Assembly (NCBI RefSeq): GCF_900091525.1
Contig: NZ_FMCU01000023.1
Span: 1 to 64,000 of the forward strand
DNA: 64,000 nt
Source of the DNA: Micromonospora matsumotoense
Lineage (GTDB): Bacteria > Actinomycetota > Actinomycetes > Mycobacteriales > Micromonosporaceae
Direction of reading: 5' to 3'
The translations under genes and the position numbers were made by a program. This document shows positions 8,133 to 19,905 of the stretch, one piece after another; the first letter of the stretch is position 1; every line of letters starts with the position of its first letter. The notes beneath the pieces are model-generated. The model saw only the letters and a list, made by a program, of their open reading frames with translations. It had not been told where the DNA came from and did not search any database.

Positions 8133-10538
8133 TCATGAGGTGCGCGGCCACACCCAGTCGCGGATTTCGGGCAGGTCCTCGCCGGTACGCCGCACGTAGG
8201 CGCGGTGCTCGGCGCGCTTGTCGACCATCTGCTGACGCAGGACGGCTGCCTTGCGGCCGAGACCCGGAACCCGATCGATGACGTCCATGACCAGGTGGAA
8301 ACGATCCATGTCGTTGACGACGAGCATGTCGAACGGGGTCGTCGTGGTGCCCTCCTCCTTGTAGCCCCGGACGTGCATGTTGTGGTGATTGGTGCGCCGG
8401 TAGGTCAACCGGTGGATCAGCCACGGGTAGCCGTGGTAGGCCACGATGACTGGCCGGTCGGTGGTGAAGATGGCGTCGAAATCGGGGGCCGGCAGACCGT
8501 GCGGGTGTTCGGAGTCGGGCTGTAGGCGCATCAGGTCGACGACGTTGACCACCCGCACCTTGAGGTCGGGCAGGTGCCGACGAAGCAGGTCGGTCGCGGC
8601 GAGGATCTCGTAGGTCGGTACGTCACCGGCGGCGGCGAGGACCACGTCGGGCTCGCCGTCGTCGTTGCTCGCCCAGTTCCAGATGCCGAGCCCACGGGCG
8701 CAGTGCAGGGCGGCCTCGTCCATGTCGAGCCAGGTCGGGGCGGGTTGCTTGCCGGCGACGATGACGTTGACGTAGTCGCGGCTGCGCAGGCAGTGGTCGG
8801 CCACCGAGAGCAGGGTGTTGGCGTCCGGCGGCAGGTAGACCCGGATGACCTCGGCCTTCTTGTTGACGACATGGTCGATGAAGCCGGGGTCCTGGTGGGA
8901 GGTGCCGTTGTGGTCCTGGCGCCAGACGTGCGAGGTGAGCAGATAGTTCAGCGACGGGACGGGTTTGCGCCAGCCGAGGTGCCGGGTGGTCTTGAGCCAT
9001 TTGGCATGCTGGTTGAACATCGAGTCGACGATGTGGATGAATGCCTCGTAGCAGGAGAACAACCCGTGCCGACCGGTCAGCAGATACCCCTCCAGCCAGC
9101 CCTGGCAGGTGGTCTCGGAGAGGATCTCCATGACCCGGCCGTGTCGGTCCAGGTGCTGGTCCACCTCGTCGACGCGGGCATGCCACGCCTTGCCGGTGGT
9201 GTCGAGGACCGCGCCCAACCGGTTCGACTCGGTCTCGTCCGGACCGACGATCCGGAAGTTGTGGTTCTCGGCGTTCGCGATGAGCACGTCGCGGAGCCAG
9301 CCGCCCAGCACCCGGGTCGCCTCGGCAGTGTCACCGGTCTTGACCGCGTGGTCGCGAAAGTCGGGTAGTTCCAGGTCGCGGGGATACCGGCCACCGTTGG
9401 CGTGCGGGTTCGCCGACATCCGCAGGTCGCCGGAGGGCAGCCAGTCCACCACCCCCGGCCGGGGAGCACCGGCGTCGTCGAACAGCTCCGCCGGCCGGTA
9501 GGACAACATCCAGTCCCTCAGGGCATCGAGGTGCGCGGTGTCGTCGCGGGCCGCGGTGAGCGGCACCTGGTGGGCACGCCAGGTGCCCTCCACCTGCACG
9601 CCGTCCACCATCCTGGGACCGGTCCACCCCTTAGGGGTACGCAGCACGATCATCGGCCACCGTGGACGTTCGATGGCACCGTCCACGCGGGCGGCCCGCT
9701 GAATCTCGGTGATCTCGTCGAAGACCGTGTCCAGGGTGGCCGCGAGCAGTTGGTGCACCGTGGCGGGGTCGTCGCCGGAGACGAGGTACGGCTGGTGCCC
9801 GTAACCGGTCAGCAGCGCGCACAGCTCGTCGTCGCCGATCCGGGCCAGCACCGTCGGATTGGCGATCTTGTAACCGTTCAGGTGCAGGATCGGCAGCACC
9901 GCGCCGTCACCGACCGGGTCGAGGAACTTGTTGGAGTGCCACGACGCCGCGAGAGGCCCGGTCTCGGCCTCTCCGTCACCGATCACGCACGCCACCACGA
10001 GGTCGGGGTTGTCCAGGGCGGCGCCGTACGCGTGCGAGAGCGAATAGCCGAGCTCGCCGCCCTCGTGGATCGACCCGGGCGTTTCCGGCGCGACGTGCGA
10101 CGGGATACCGCCCGGAAACGAGAACTGGGTGAACAGCCGGCCCATCCCGGACGCGTCCTGCGAGACCCTCGGGTAGACCTCGGAGTAGGTGCCCTCCAAC
10201 CAGGTGTTCGCGACCAGGCCGGGGCCGCCGTGCCCCGGACCGGTCACGTAGATGACCTCCCGGGACCGGGCCGCGACGATCCGCGACAGGTGCGCGTAGA
10301 GCAGGTTCAGGCCGGGCGTCGTACCCCAGTGTCCGAGCAGCCGTGGTTTGACGTGCTCCGGCAGCAGCGGATCGCGCAGCAGCGGGTTTCCCATCAGGTA
10401 GATCTGACCGACGGAGAGGTAGTTCGCGGCCCGCCAGTACGCGTCGACGCGGTCGAGTTCGTCCCTGCCCAGCGGTGCGGCGTCGGCGATCTGGAAGGTC
10501 GTGGCGTCCGCCTCGGGTGGGGTGCTGGTCACGGTCAT
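8133..10538 (-). CDS. xfp: Xylulose-5-phosphate/fructose-6-phosphate phosphoketolase
   Basis: The 801-residue protein has the expected length. Thiamine-diphosphate enzyme motifs are clear: GPGHGGPG near residue 97, the cofactor-binding GDGEAETGPLAASWHSNKF near 190, and the C-terminal domain with HVWRQDHNGTSHQDPG. It cleaves xylulose 5-phosphate or fructose 6-phosphate with phosphate to acetyl phosphate plus glyceraldehyde 3-phosphate or erythrose 4-phosphate in the cytoplasm. No acetate kinase gene is adjacent. AAAGGTGAT precedes ATG 10538. The gene reads toward the nitroreductase gene with a 38-base gap, consistent with an operon xfp-nitroreductase-ATPase. Erythrose 4-phosphate is also a DAHP precursor used by the chloramphenicol cluster further right, though no link is shown. 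Confidence 0.95.
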   Translation of the reverse strand: MTVTSTPPEADATTFQIADAAPLGRDELDRVDAYWRAANYLSVGQIYLMGNPLLRDPLLPEHVKPRLLGHWGTTPGLNLLYAHLSRIVAARSREVIYVTGPGHGGPGLVANTWLEGTYSEVYPRVSQDASGMGRLFTQFSFPGGIPSHVAPETPGSIHEGGELGYSLSHAYGAALDNPDLVVACVIGDGEAETGPLAASWHSNKFLDPVGDGAVLPILHLNGYKIANPTVLARIGDDELCALLTGYGHQPYLVSGDDPATVHQLLAATLDTVFDEITEIQRAARVDGAIERPRWPMIVLRTPKGWTGPRMVDGVQVEGTWRAHQVPLTAARDDTAHLDALRDWMLSYRPAELFDDAGAPRPGVVDWLPSGDLRMSANPHANGGRYPRDLELPDFRDHAVKTGDTAEATRVLGGWLRDVLIANAENHNFRIVGPDETESNRLGAVLDTTGKAWHARVDEVDQHLDRHGRVMEILSETTCQGWLEGYLLTGRHGLFSCYEAFIHIVDSMFNQHAKWLKTTRHLGWRKPVPSLNYLLTSHVWRQDHNGTSHQDPGFIDHVVNKKAEVIRVYLPPDANTLLSVADHCLRSRDYVNVIVAGKQPAPTWLDMDEAALHCARGLGIWNWASNDDGEPDVVLAAAGDVPTYEILAATDLLRRHLPDLKVRVVNVVDLMRLQPDSEHPHGLPAPDFDAIFTTDRPVIVAYHGYPWLIHRLTYRRTNHHNMHVRGYKEEGTTTTPFDMLVVNDMDRFHLVMDVIDRVPGLGRKAAVLRQQMVDKRAEHRAYVRRTGEDLPEIRDWVWPRTS

Positions 10539-10636
10539 CGGGGTATCACCTTTCGGCTGGGAGCATCATGCGACGCGATACCGCGGCGGTACCGGGGGGA
10601 CGAGTCGCGACGTGTCGGCGACGCCGGCGGGCAGGC

Positions 10637-11489
10637 TCAGGAGGCGGGCACCGGTCGGACCGCGCCGTTGACCGGCGGGGCGGCGTCCACGACGGGGCCG
10701 CGCGGCGCCGGAACGACGTTCGCCGCAGCGGCCTCCCGGGCGAGGAAGGCACCGAGTTCGCCGATCGTGCTCATCAGCGGCGCCGGGAACACCACGGTGG
10801 TGTTCTTATCCACTCCGAGCTCGACCAGGCTCTGCAGGTTACGCAGCTGCAACGCCAGGGGGTGGGCCATCATGATGTCCGCGGCGGCACCGAGCGCGTC
10901 CGCGGCGAGCGCTTCGCCCTCAGCCGCAATGATCTTCGCGCGCTTCTCCCGCTCCGCCTCGGCCTGGCGGGCCATGGCGCGCTTCATGCTCTCCGGCAGC
11001 TGAATGTCCTTCAGCTCGACGAGGGTGACCTCGACACCCCAGTCTTCGGTGGCCACGTCCAGGATCGTCTTGATGTCGACGTTGATCCGATCGGTCTCGG
11101 ACAGCGTCTCGTCGAGGGTGTGCTGCCCGACGACCTTGCGCAGGGTGGTCTGCGCGATCTGGTTGATGGCGGTACCGACACTCTCAATCGCGACGACGGA
11201 CTTCACCGCGTCGACGACCCGGAAGTACGCGACCGCGGATACGTCGACGCTGACGTTGTCCCTGGTGATGATGCCCTGCGACTGGATCGGCATGGTGACG
11301 ATTCGCAGGCTGACGCGGTTCAGCACATCGATGATCGGGATGATCACGGTCAGGCCCGCGCGGCGGACCCCGATCACCCTGCCGAGCCGGAACAGCACGC
11401 CCTGCTCGTACTGCTTGACCACCTTCAAGGCCAACGACAGCAGGAACAGAACCAATACCAGGATGACGACGAGCCACACGTACGACATG
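10637..11489 (-). CDS. SPFH/band 7 (stomatin-like) membrane protein
   Basis: The 283-residue protein has one N-terminal membrane helix (VWLVVILVLVLFLLSLAL, residues 4-21), then the band 7 domain (VVKQYEQGVLFRLGRVIGVR, continuing to about residue 185) and a coiled-coil rich in Ala, Glu and Arg (MKRAMARQAEAEREKRAKII). Such slipin/stomatin proteins form oligomeric rings in lipid microdomains. ATG 11489 is chosen over an upstream in-frame start because the hydrophobic helix begins immediately and AGGA lies upstream. It shares a 465-base divergent gap with the second P-type ATPase gene. Confidence 0.9.
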
Positions 11490-11954
11490 ACAGATTCCTG
11501 ACTCCGGCCGTAACCGGATGTCCGTGCGCGAGAAGAATGTCCAGCGGGGAACGCACCCGATCGCTGCGGAGGCGAAGAGACGTCGACGTGCCCGCAGCGG
11601 CTAAATACCGGCCACCGGGGTCCAGGGCGACAACCTGACCATACGCCTGTGGACGGCATCCGTCGTTACGCGCGCCCCGCAGCCCTGATCGACAACGCCG
11701 ACCACACGCATGGCGCGTACGGTGGGGTCGTCGCTCCGGACCCCGGTGGCACCCGTCCGCTCGACCCGGCAGGGGCTCGGTCGTCGAGCCGACCCTGAGG
11801 TCACGACCTCGGCCCGGTGCGCGTTCGCACCCGGCCGAGCGCCACCGGCTCGCGCACGACGGTCCCGCCGTATCCGCGTCCTCCGTCACGCCGACCGCCA
11901 CTTCGCGCCGCCCTGCCCTGCACTGTCTGTCCTCGACATCTGAAGGACGCCACG
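11490..11954. other. Divergent intergenic region
   Basis: The stretch separates the SPFH gene (leftward) from the P-type ATPase gene (rightward) and must carry both promoters. I see interrupted GC-rich repeats such as GGGGTC-N9-GGACCCC near 11724-11745, but no motif I can name. No small gene is convincing. Confidence 0.4.
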
Positions 11955-14795
<2,841 letters not shown>

Positions 14796-14807
14796 GCGTG
14801 CCTCCGG

Positions 14808-15245
14808 TCATGGCTCTTTGGCGAGCATGGTCAACATTCCCTCGACGATCGGCTCCGCCTGTCGCACGCAGTCACAGTTCACGCCGTGGGCGTCCCGGTG
14901 CCAGGCGATGAGGTACTGCAGGGCGAGCTGGTTGACCTGGTAATCGTGCTCGGCCTTGACCCGGTCGGTGTCAGCCTGCCGGTTCTGGCTGAGCAGGATC
15001 AGCGGGGCCGCGTACGCAGCTTGGGTGGAGAAGAGCAGGTTGAGCAGGATGAACGGGTAGGGGTCCCAGCGGTGCAGAACGGCGATGATGTTCACCGCGA
15101 TCCAGATGGTGACGATGCCGGTCTGGACGATGATGAAGCGCCAGGAACCGAACACCGCGGTCACCGAGTCGGCCAAGCGCTGTCCAGCGTTGCGGTGGTC
15201 GTGCCGGTACTGGTTGGCGGGATGCCGGTGGTGTGCCGAGGCCAT
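14808..15245 (-). CDS. DUF1003 membrane protein
   Basis: The 145-residue protein has two membrane helices (FIIVQTGIVTIWIAVNIIAV and YPFILLNLLFSTQAAYAAPL) linked by HRWDPYPF, which is the hallmark of DUF1003. A charged coiled-coil segment rich in Asp, Gln and Asn follows (ILLSQNRQADTDRVKAEHDY). The family is found in many bacteria with no settled function. ATG 15245 is preferred because AGGAAGG lies upstream; the longer frame upstream is Arg/Pro-rich noise. It is convergent with the ATPase gene (12-base gap). Confidence 0.85.
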   Translation of the reverse strand: MASAHHRHPANQYRHDHRNAGQRLADSVTAVFGSWRFIIVQTGIVTIWIAVNIIAVLHRWDPYPFILLNLLFSTQAAYAAPLILLSQNRQADTDRVKAEHDYQVNQLALQYLIAWHRDAHGVNCDCVRQAEPIVEGMLTMLAKEP

Positions 15246-15869
15246 GGTGGCCGCCGCCCTTCCTGAGGGGACGCGTCGTGGGACGCAGGGAACGGGCGGG
15301 TGGGTGCCCGACCGTGGTCGGTCGACGATCCGGTCCGGGCCAGCAACTACGGCGTCGTCATGCCGGTGCCGCGACATCGGCGCTGGCGCTCCGCGGCAGG
15401 ATGGAGATCCGAACTCGGATCGGATCAGCCGGGACGGGGCGGCCGTCGATAGCCCGGCGCTCGATGTTGTGCGTCGGGCGGGCCACCCGCAGCTCCGCCG
15501 GGCGAACACGTCAGCGAACACGGTCAGAGCCACCGGGGTCCGAGGCGGCGCTCTCACCTTACGCGCGGCGCGCCGCAGCCGACCCCCACCCATCTCGGGA
15601 GGTCGCCCGTACCGATCAGTGCACAACCTTCGGCGTCTTTTCCACCGACTGGGCGTAGGGTGAGGGCGTCGCTCTGGCCCCCGGTGGCTGACCGCCCGCC
15701 GTCGTCGATCCGCCCAGGAGCTGACCGGTCCCCCGCTGCCGCCGACCGCGCCACACGTGTGACGGAATGTGTCGTCGTGGCCTGCGGGTCGCCTTCCTGG
15801 CAACCGGAACCACCCATGGTCTTCTCAGGCTGTGGGCCCGTAGTTGAGCAGCGAAGGAATGTGAGTGCG
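15246..15869. other. Divergent intergenic region
   Basis: About 620 bases between the DUF1003 gene and the DoxX-like gene. Several frames stay open by GC bias, but all give Arg/Pro-rich products without ribosome sites. No terminator-like hairpin or named operator was found. It probably holds both divergent promoters. Confidence 0.4.
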
Positions 15870-16541
15870 ATGGCCTACATCGCCAAGGACCACAACGGCA
15901 CGGCGCGCGGCGCCGTACCCACCGCCAGGCTGGCGCAACCGGCGACCGGTGTCGCCGGGCACCTGCCCGGGCCGGGTGACCCGGCCCGTTCGACACCCAC
16001 CGCGGCGCACCGCGAAGCGACACCAACCGCCGGGACGGGAGTCGGTCCGCAGTTGAGCGCACCGGTCCGCTACCTGCTCGCGGGCATCCGTCTCGCGCTG
16101 GGCTGGATCTTCCTCTGGGCCTTCCTGGACAAGATGTTCGGCCTGGGACACGAGACGACCCCGGCGAGGTCCTGGGTCAACGGCGGCAGCCCGACCAAGG
16201 GGTTCCTGGGGTCAGCGGCCACCGGCCCGTTCACCGGCTTCTACCACTCGATCGCCGGCGGCTGGCTGACGGACGTGCTGTTCATGGGCGCGCTGCTCGC
16301 GGTGGGTGTCGCTCTACTCCTCGGGGTCGCGATGAGACTTGCCGCCGGGGCCGGCGCGCTGCTGACCGTCATGATGTGGACTGCGGTCCTGCCACCGGCC
16401 AGCAACCCGTTCATGGACGACCACCTCGTCTACGCCGCCGTGCTGGTCGTCCTCGCCCTCCTGGGCGCCGGCCACACCCTGGGCCTGGGCGCCCGATGGG
16501 CCGAGATCACATTGGTACGACGATCCGCATGGCTGAGGTAG
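15870..16541 (+). CDS. DoxX/DoxD-like integral membrane protein
   Basis: The 223-residue protein has a polar N-terminal stretch of about 60 residues, then four membrane segments: YLLAGIRLALGWIFLWAFLD, the LTDVLFMGALLAVGVALLLG segment, LAAGAGALLTVMMWTAVLPP and VYAAVLVVLALLGAGHTLGL. A loop containing SPTKGFLGSAATGPFTGFYH lies between helices 1 and 2. This layout matches DoxX/thiosulfate:quinone oxidoreductase small-subunit-like proteins of actinomycetes. GAAGGA lies 11 bases before ATG 15870; an in-frame GTG at 15861 is too close to it. The universal stress protein gene follows immediately. Confidence 0.75.
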   Translation: MAYIAKDHNGTARGAVPTARLAQPATGVAGHLPGPGDPARSTPTAAHREATPTAGTGVGPQLSAPVRYLLAGIRLALGWIFLWAFLDKMFGLGHETTPARSWVNGGSPTKGFLGSAATGPFTGFYHSIAGGWLTDVLFMGALLAVGVALLLGVAMRLAAGAGALLTVMMWTAVLPPASNPFMDDHLVYAAVLVVLALLGAGHTLGLGARWAEITLVRRSAWLR

Positions 16542-16585
16542 GACCGGCCGATGCCGGCGACTGGAGAGGCCGTGCGGACGACGAC

Positions 16586-17074
16586 ATGGTGAACCAGGTC
16601 GAGGAACACGACCGGCGCATCGTCGTCGGCGTCGACGGATCGGCGGGGTCCAGAACGGCACTGCGCTGGGCGATGAGCCAGGGCCGGTTGACCGGCGCGA
16701 AGGTCGAAGCCGTCAGCGCGTGGCAGGGCCCGCCCGTGTACGGGTTCGCGTACGGGTGGTCGCCGTCGGTGTTCGAGGACGTCGACCTCGCCGCCATCAC
16801 CGGAAAGATGCTCGCGGAGGCGGTCGAGGACGAGGCCGCCGGGCGGCCACCGGCGGAGATTCTGACCCGGGTCGTGCACGGCCATCCGTCCCAGGCGCTG
16901 CTCGACCTCGCCCACGGAGCGCAGATGCTGGTGGTGGGCAGCCGAGGGCACGGCGCGTTCGCCGGGATGCTGCTCGGTTCCGTCAGCCAGCACTGCGTTC
17001 AGCACGCGCCCTGCCCGGTCGTGGTGGTGCCGCCGACCGACCCCGAGCGGGACGAGATCGGGAGCCGGCGATGA
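16586..17074 (+). CDS. Universal stress protein, UspA family
   Basis: The 162-residue single-domain protein begins IVVGVDGSAGSRTALRWA and ends with the ATP-binding signature GSRGHGAFAGMLLGSVSQ, followed by CPVVVV. It retains the G-2x-G-9x-G-S pattern, so it belongs to the ATP-binding subgroup. An alternative ATG at 16529 (181 residues, overlapping the DoxX gene by 13 bases) is in frame; neither start has an ideal ribosome site. It probably forms an operon with the DoxX-like gene. Such proteins bind ATP as dimers and are induced by starvation or hypoxia. Confidence 0.88.
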   Translation: MVNQVEEHDRRIVVGVDGSAGSRTALRWAMSQGRLTGAKVEAVSAWQGPPVYGFAYGWSPSVFEDVDLAAITGKMLAEAVEDEAAGRPPAEILTRVVHGHPSQALLDLAHGAQMLVVGSRGHGAFAGMLLGSVSQHCVQHAPCPVVVVPPTDPERDEIGSRR

Positions 17075-17247
17075 GACGGCGGGCCGCCAGGGCAGTGCCG
17101 GTCGGGGAGACACCCGCCCTGACCGGAGGGCGCCGCGACGTCGTCTCCCGAAGTGCCACCGTGCCAAGCCGATTCGAGGTTCTCGTCGCGGCGGGGTAAG
17201 GCAACCGGGCGCGCGCCGTGCTGGGGCGCGGCACGCTGATCCGGAGC

Positions 17248-17288
17248 TGGTCACGGCCCGACCGGATGCACCGGTCGGGCCGTGACCA
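17248..17288. terminator. Perfect 18-bp hairpin, likely bidirectional terminator
   Basis: The two arms (17248-17265, TGGTCACGGCCCGACCGG, and 17271-17288) are perfect reverse complements around the loop ATGCA. There is no T-run, as is usual for high-GC actinomycete terminators. It separates the rightward stress operon from the leftward alcohol-dehydrogenase remnant. Confidence 0.75.
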
Positions 17289-17356
17289 AATGACGAGCTG
17301 CCGGCTGACGTCGCCGCCGAACCTGGTCGGTGTCCGCAGGGCAACAGTCGGGACTG

Positions 17357-17580
17357 TCAGACGCGGCTGAGCACGACCTTCAGGGCCCCGGTCCGTCTTG
17401 CGTCACTGAAAGTGCCGTAGGCCCGAATGACGTCGTCCACGTCGAAACGGTGGGTGACGAAGCGCGCCGGGTCGATCCGGCCGGCAGCGAGCAGGCGCAG
17501 CAGGGTCGGCGTCGAGGAGGTGTCGACCAACCCCGTGGTGATCGTCAGGTCCCGCGACCAGAGCGACGGCTTCACGGTAC
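17357..17580 (-). pseudogene. C-terminal remnant of a zinc-type alcohol dehydrogenase
   Basis: About 74 codons ending at 17357 read LWSRDLTITTGLVDTSSTPT, later FVTHRFDVDDVIRAYGTF and GALKVVLSRV, the usual C-terminus of MDR/zinc-dependent alcohol dehydrogenases (isopropanol or threonine dehydrogenase-like). The catalytic zinc ligands and the Rossmann fold are absent. Upstream the frame dissolves into unrelated Arg/Pro-rich sequence at about 17580. The remnant cannot be functional. Confidence 0.7.
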
Positions 17581-17790
17581 GCGCCGCGCCCGTGGCGGGC
17601 TCCCTGTTCCACCGCCTCGGGTGCCCGACCCCGGGCGGCGTCGCGCTCGGACGGCCTCGTCGGCCACAGTGCCACGGGGGGGCCTGGCCTGGCTCCGGGC
17701 TTGACCGCCGGCGTACGCTGACGGGAAGTTCCAGCCGCCCTGGTCCCTGGTGGTGCCCCGTAGCCGCAGGCACACCTCCAGGAGCGTCGG

Positions 17791-18231
17791 ATGTCGGTTC
17801 CGCCGAATGTCGTCATGCCGGGCCCGGAAACGGTAAGTAATCTGGTGAAGCGGATCGGCGACCGCGACCAGGCCGCCTTCGGTCGCTTCTACCGCCGACT
17901 CGTCCGCGCCGTGTTCACACAACTGTCGGACAGCCTGGACAGCCCGGCGCTCGCAGTGGCCGTGACCCGCGCGGTCTTCGTAGAGGTGTGGCGGGTCGCG
18001 CCGGCGTGCGCCTCCCACGAGGTCGACGGGCTGGCCTGGGTGAACGCCATTGCCGCTCGCCATGCCGCAGACAGGATTGCGGAATTCGAGCAGCACCGAC
18101 GCCGGAGCGCTACCGGCGTCAACGACACGCTCGGTCACGAATTCGTTCTCACTGTCGGGAAGGAACCGTTGGCGCCGGCTGGAACGCCGATCCGGCCACC
18201 TCACCGGACCGTTCCGGCACCTTCGCACTGA
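17791..18231 (+). CDS. Sigma-70 region-2-only (ECF-like) protein
   Basis: The 146-residue product starts at ATG 17791 behind AGGAG. Residues about 14-95 (LVKRIGDRDQAAFGRFYRRL, later VAVTRAVFVEVWRVAP and WVNAIAARHAADRI) follow ECF sigma region 2, including the position of the -10-binding helix. The region 4 helix-turn-helix normally 50-60 residues later is missing; the tail is short and Pro/His-rich. It may be a truncated sigma factor or a specialised region-2-only regulator. It sits just ahead of two GAF-ANTAR genes. Confidence 0.65.
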   Translation: MSVPPNVVMPGPETVSNLVKRIGDRDQAAFGRFYRRLVRAVFTQLSDSLDSPALAVAVTRAVFVEVWRVAPACASHEVDGLAWVNAIAARHAADRIAEFEQHRRRSATGVNDTLGHEFVLTVGKEPLAPAGTPIRPPHRTVPAPSH

Positions 18232-18350
18232 ACCGTGGACGCACCTACGACCAGATGGTGGAGCAGACGGTGCCGGGCCCCGTCGGTGGTCGCGTCGGGA
18301 CGGGCGTGGTCCGAGGGTACCCGCCGGTCTTCGCGCGGTACGGGGTGCCG

Positions 18351-19076
18351 ATGAGTCCCGATCGCAGGCTTCGGTTGTGGGCCCTGGTCGTCGCCGAGGC
18401 GCGTGGCGCCGTGGTCGCGGTGGAGCATGTCTGCGCGGTGTCGGTGACGGTGACCGGTGCCGACTCCGCCGCCGTCGCGGTATCCCTGCGCAGCACCCCG
18501 CGGGAGGTGCTGTGGGCGAGTGACCGGGTCGCTTCTCGCGTCGCGGAACTGGCTGTGACCTTCGGGGAGGGCCCGTCCGTCGAGGCGACCAGTGGCGGTC
18601 CCGCGTTGGTCGGGGACCTGACGGTGCCGTACTGCCAGGCCCGCTGGCCGGCGTTCGCGCCGGCCGCCGCGGCCAGCGGGGTCCGTGCGGTGTTCGCGCT
18701 GCCGCTGCAGATCGGCGGGATCCATCTCGGTGTGTTGGACCTCTACCGCGCGCGTGCCGGAGACCTCGACGGTGAGCAACTGGCCGACGCCCTGGTCCTG
18801 GCTGACACCGTGTGCGCGGTGCTCCTCGACGGACCGTCCCAGTCCCGCCCGGACGAGGACAGGCACAGGCCCGCGCAGCCGGGACTGCGGCATCCCGAGG
18901 TGCATCAGGCCACCGGGATGATCAGCGTCCAGCTGAGGGTGTCCGTGGAGGTGGCGCTCGCCCACCTTCGGGCCTTCGCGTACGCACACGACCGACACCT
19001 GCGGGACGTGGCGGGCGACGTGGTTGCCCGGCGCCTACGCTTCGAGCCCGAACCAGCAGCGGAGCGGGACTCGTGA
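18351..19076 (+). CDS. GAF-ANTAR domain regulator
   Basis: The 241-residue protein has an N-terminal GAF domain (about 5-160; LWALVVAEARGAVVAVEHVC, the segment ASDRVASRVAELAVTFGEGP, then FALPLQIGGIHLGVLDLYRA). A C-terminal ANTAR domain (about 185-235; VHQATGMISVQLRVSVEVAL, then DVAGDVVARRL) binds RNA hairpins to cause antitermination. The first domain senses an unknown small molecule. ATG 18351 fits the usual family start; ATG 18255 would add 32 residues without a ribosome site. The gene ends 100 bases before a second gene of the same architecture, so the two may be old duplicates. Confidence 0.85.
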   Translation: MSPDRRLRLWALVVAEARGAVVAVEHVCAVSVTVTGADSAAVAVSLRSTPREVLWASDRVASRVAELAVTFGEGPSVEATSGGPALVGDLTVPYCQARWPAFAPAAAASGVRAVFALPLQIGGIHLGVLDLYRARAGDLDGEQLADALVLADTVCAVLLDGPSQSRPDEDRHRPAQPGLRHPEVHQATGMISVQLRVSVEVALAHLRAFAYAHDRHLRDVAGDVVARRLRFEPEPAAERDS

Positions 19077-19176
19077 CGAGCGGGGACGGTGGAAACCGTT
19101 CCCGTACCAGCCGCCCTCCGGTCCGGTATCGCCGAGGGACCGGCGGGGCTATGGTGTGTGGCTGAAGGTGGGTGAC

Positions 19177-19905
19177 ATGACCGACAGCCAGCTCACGGAC
19201 GTCTTCGTGGAGACGGCCGACACGCTCGTCGGCGACTTCGACGTACTCGAGTTCCTGCATGTGTTGACTGAACGGTGCGTCGAACTGCTGGGTGTCTCGG
19301 CGGCCGGGTTGCTGCTGACCGACCAGCAGGATTCGCTGCAGGTGGTGGCCGCCTCCTCGGAGCGGACCAGACTGCTCGAGCTGTTTCAGCTGCAAACCGA
19401 CCAGGGCCCCTGCGTCGACTGCTTCCGCACCGGCCGACCAGTGTCGGTGACCGATCTGCCCGCCGCGCAGCGGTGGCCGAGGTTCACCGCCGCCGCAGCC
19501 GAGGTCGGATACGCCGCGGTACACGCCCTGCCCATGCGGCTACGCACCGAGGTGATCGGCGCGCTCAACCTGTTCGACGTCCAGCCAGGTGCCCTCGACG
19601 AGGGCAAGCTGCGCATCGGCCAGGCGCTCGCCGACGTGGCGACCATCGGGCTGCTGCAACACCGCGCCATCCGCCGCGGCGGCATCCTCACCGAGCAACT
19701 ACAGACCGCGCTCAACAGCCGAGTCCTGATCGAACAGGCCAAGGGCGTCCTCGCCGAACGCCTCCAAGTCGATGTGAGCGACGCCTTCGCCCTGCTGCGC
19801 GACGGTGCCCGCAGCCACAATCGCCGGTTGTCGGAGCTGGCTCAGGCAGTCGTCGACGGCACCGAGCAACTCGTCCCGAACGTGGTCCCCCACCCTCGCG
19901 GCTGA
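19177..19905 (+). CDS. GAF-ANTAR domain regulator
   Basis: The 242-residue protein starts at ATG 19177 behind GAAGGTGG. The GAF domain (about 5-165) has the segment LLLTDQQDSLQVVAASSERT, then GPCVDCFRTGRPVSVTDL. The ANTAR domain (about 175-235) reads LNSRVLIEQAKGVLAERLQV, then FALLRDGARSHNRRLSELAQ. ANTAR proteins bind tandem RNA hairpins and prevent termination. No hairpin tandem was recognised in front of the following genes. The family is often stress-linked in actinomycetes, which fits the neighbouring stress genes. Confidence 0.88.
   Translation: MTDSQLTDVFVETADTLVGDFDVLEFLHVLTERCVELLGVSAAGLLLTDQQDSLQVVAASSERTRLLELFQLQTDQGPCVDCFRTGRPVSVTDLPAAQRWPRFTAAAAEVGYAAVHALPMRLRTEVIGALNLFDVQPGALDEGKLRIGQALADVATIGLLQHRAIRRGGILTEQLQTALNSRVLIEQAKGVLAERLQVDVSDAFALLRDGARSHNRRLSELAQAVVDGTEQLVPNVVPHPRG

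Noticed and set aside
8095..8424. Longer start for the nitroreductase gene inside the phosphoketolase gene
   Set aside because: The extension is Arg/His-rich shadow sequence of the phosphoketolase frame, and AAGGAGAT marks ATG 8094.
11490..11954. A DosR or other named box in the SPFH/ATPase gap
   Set aside because: Only interrupted GC repeats such as GGGGTC-N9-GGACCCC were seen, which match no operator I can name.
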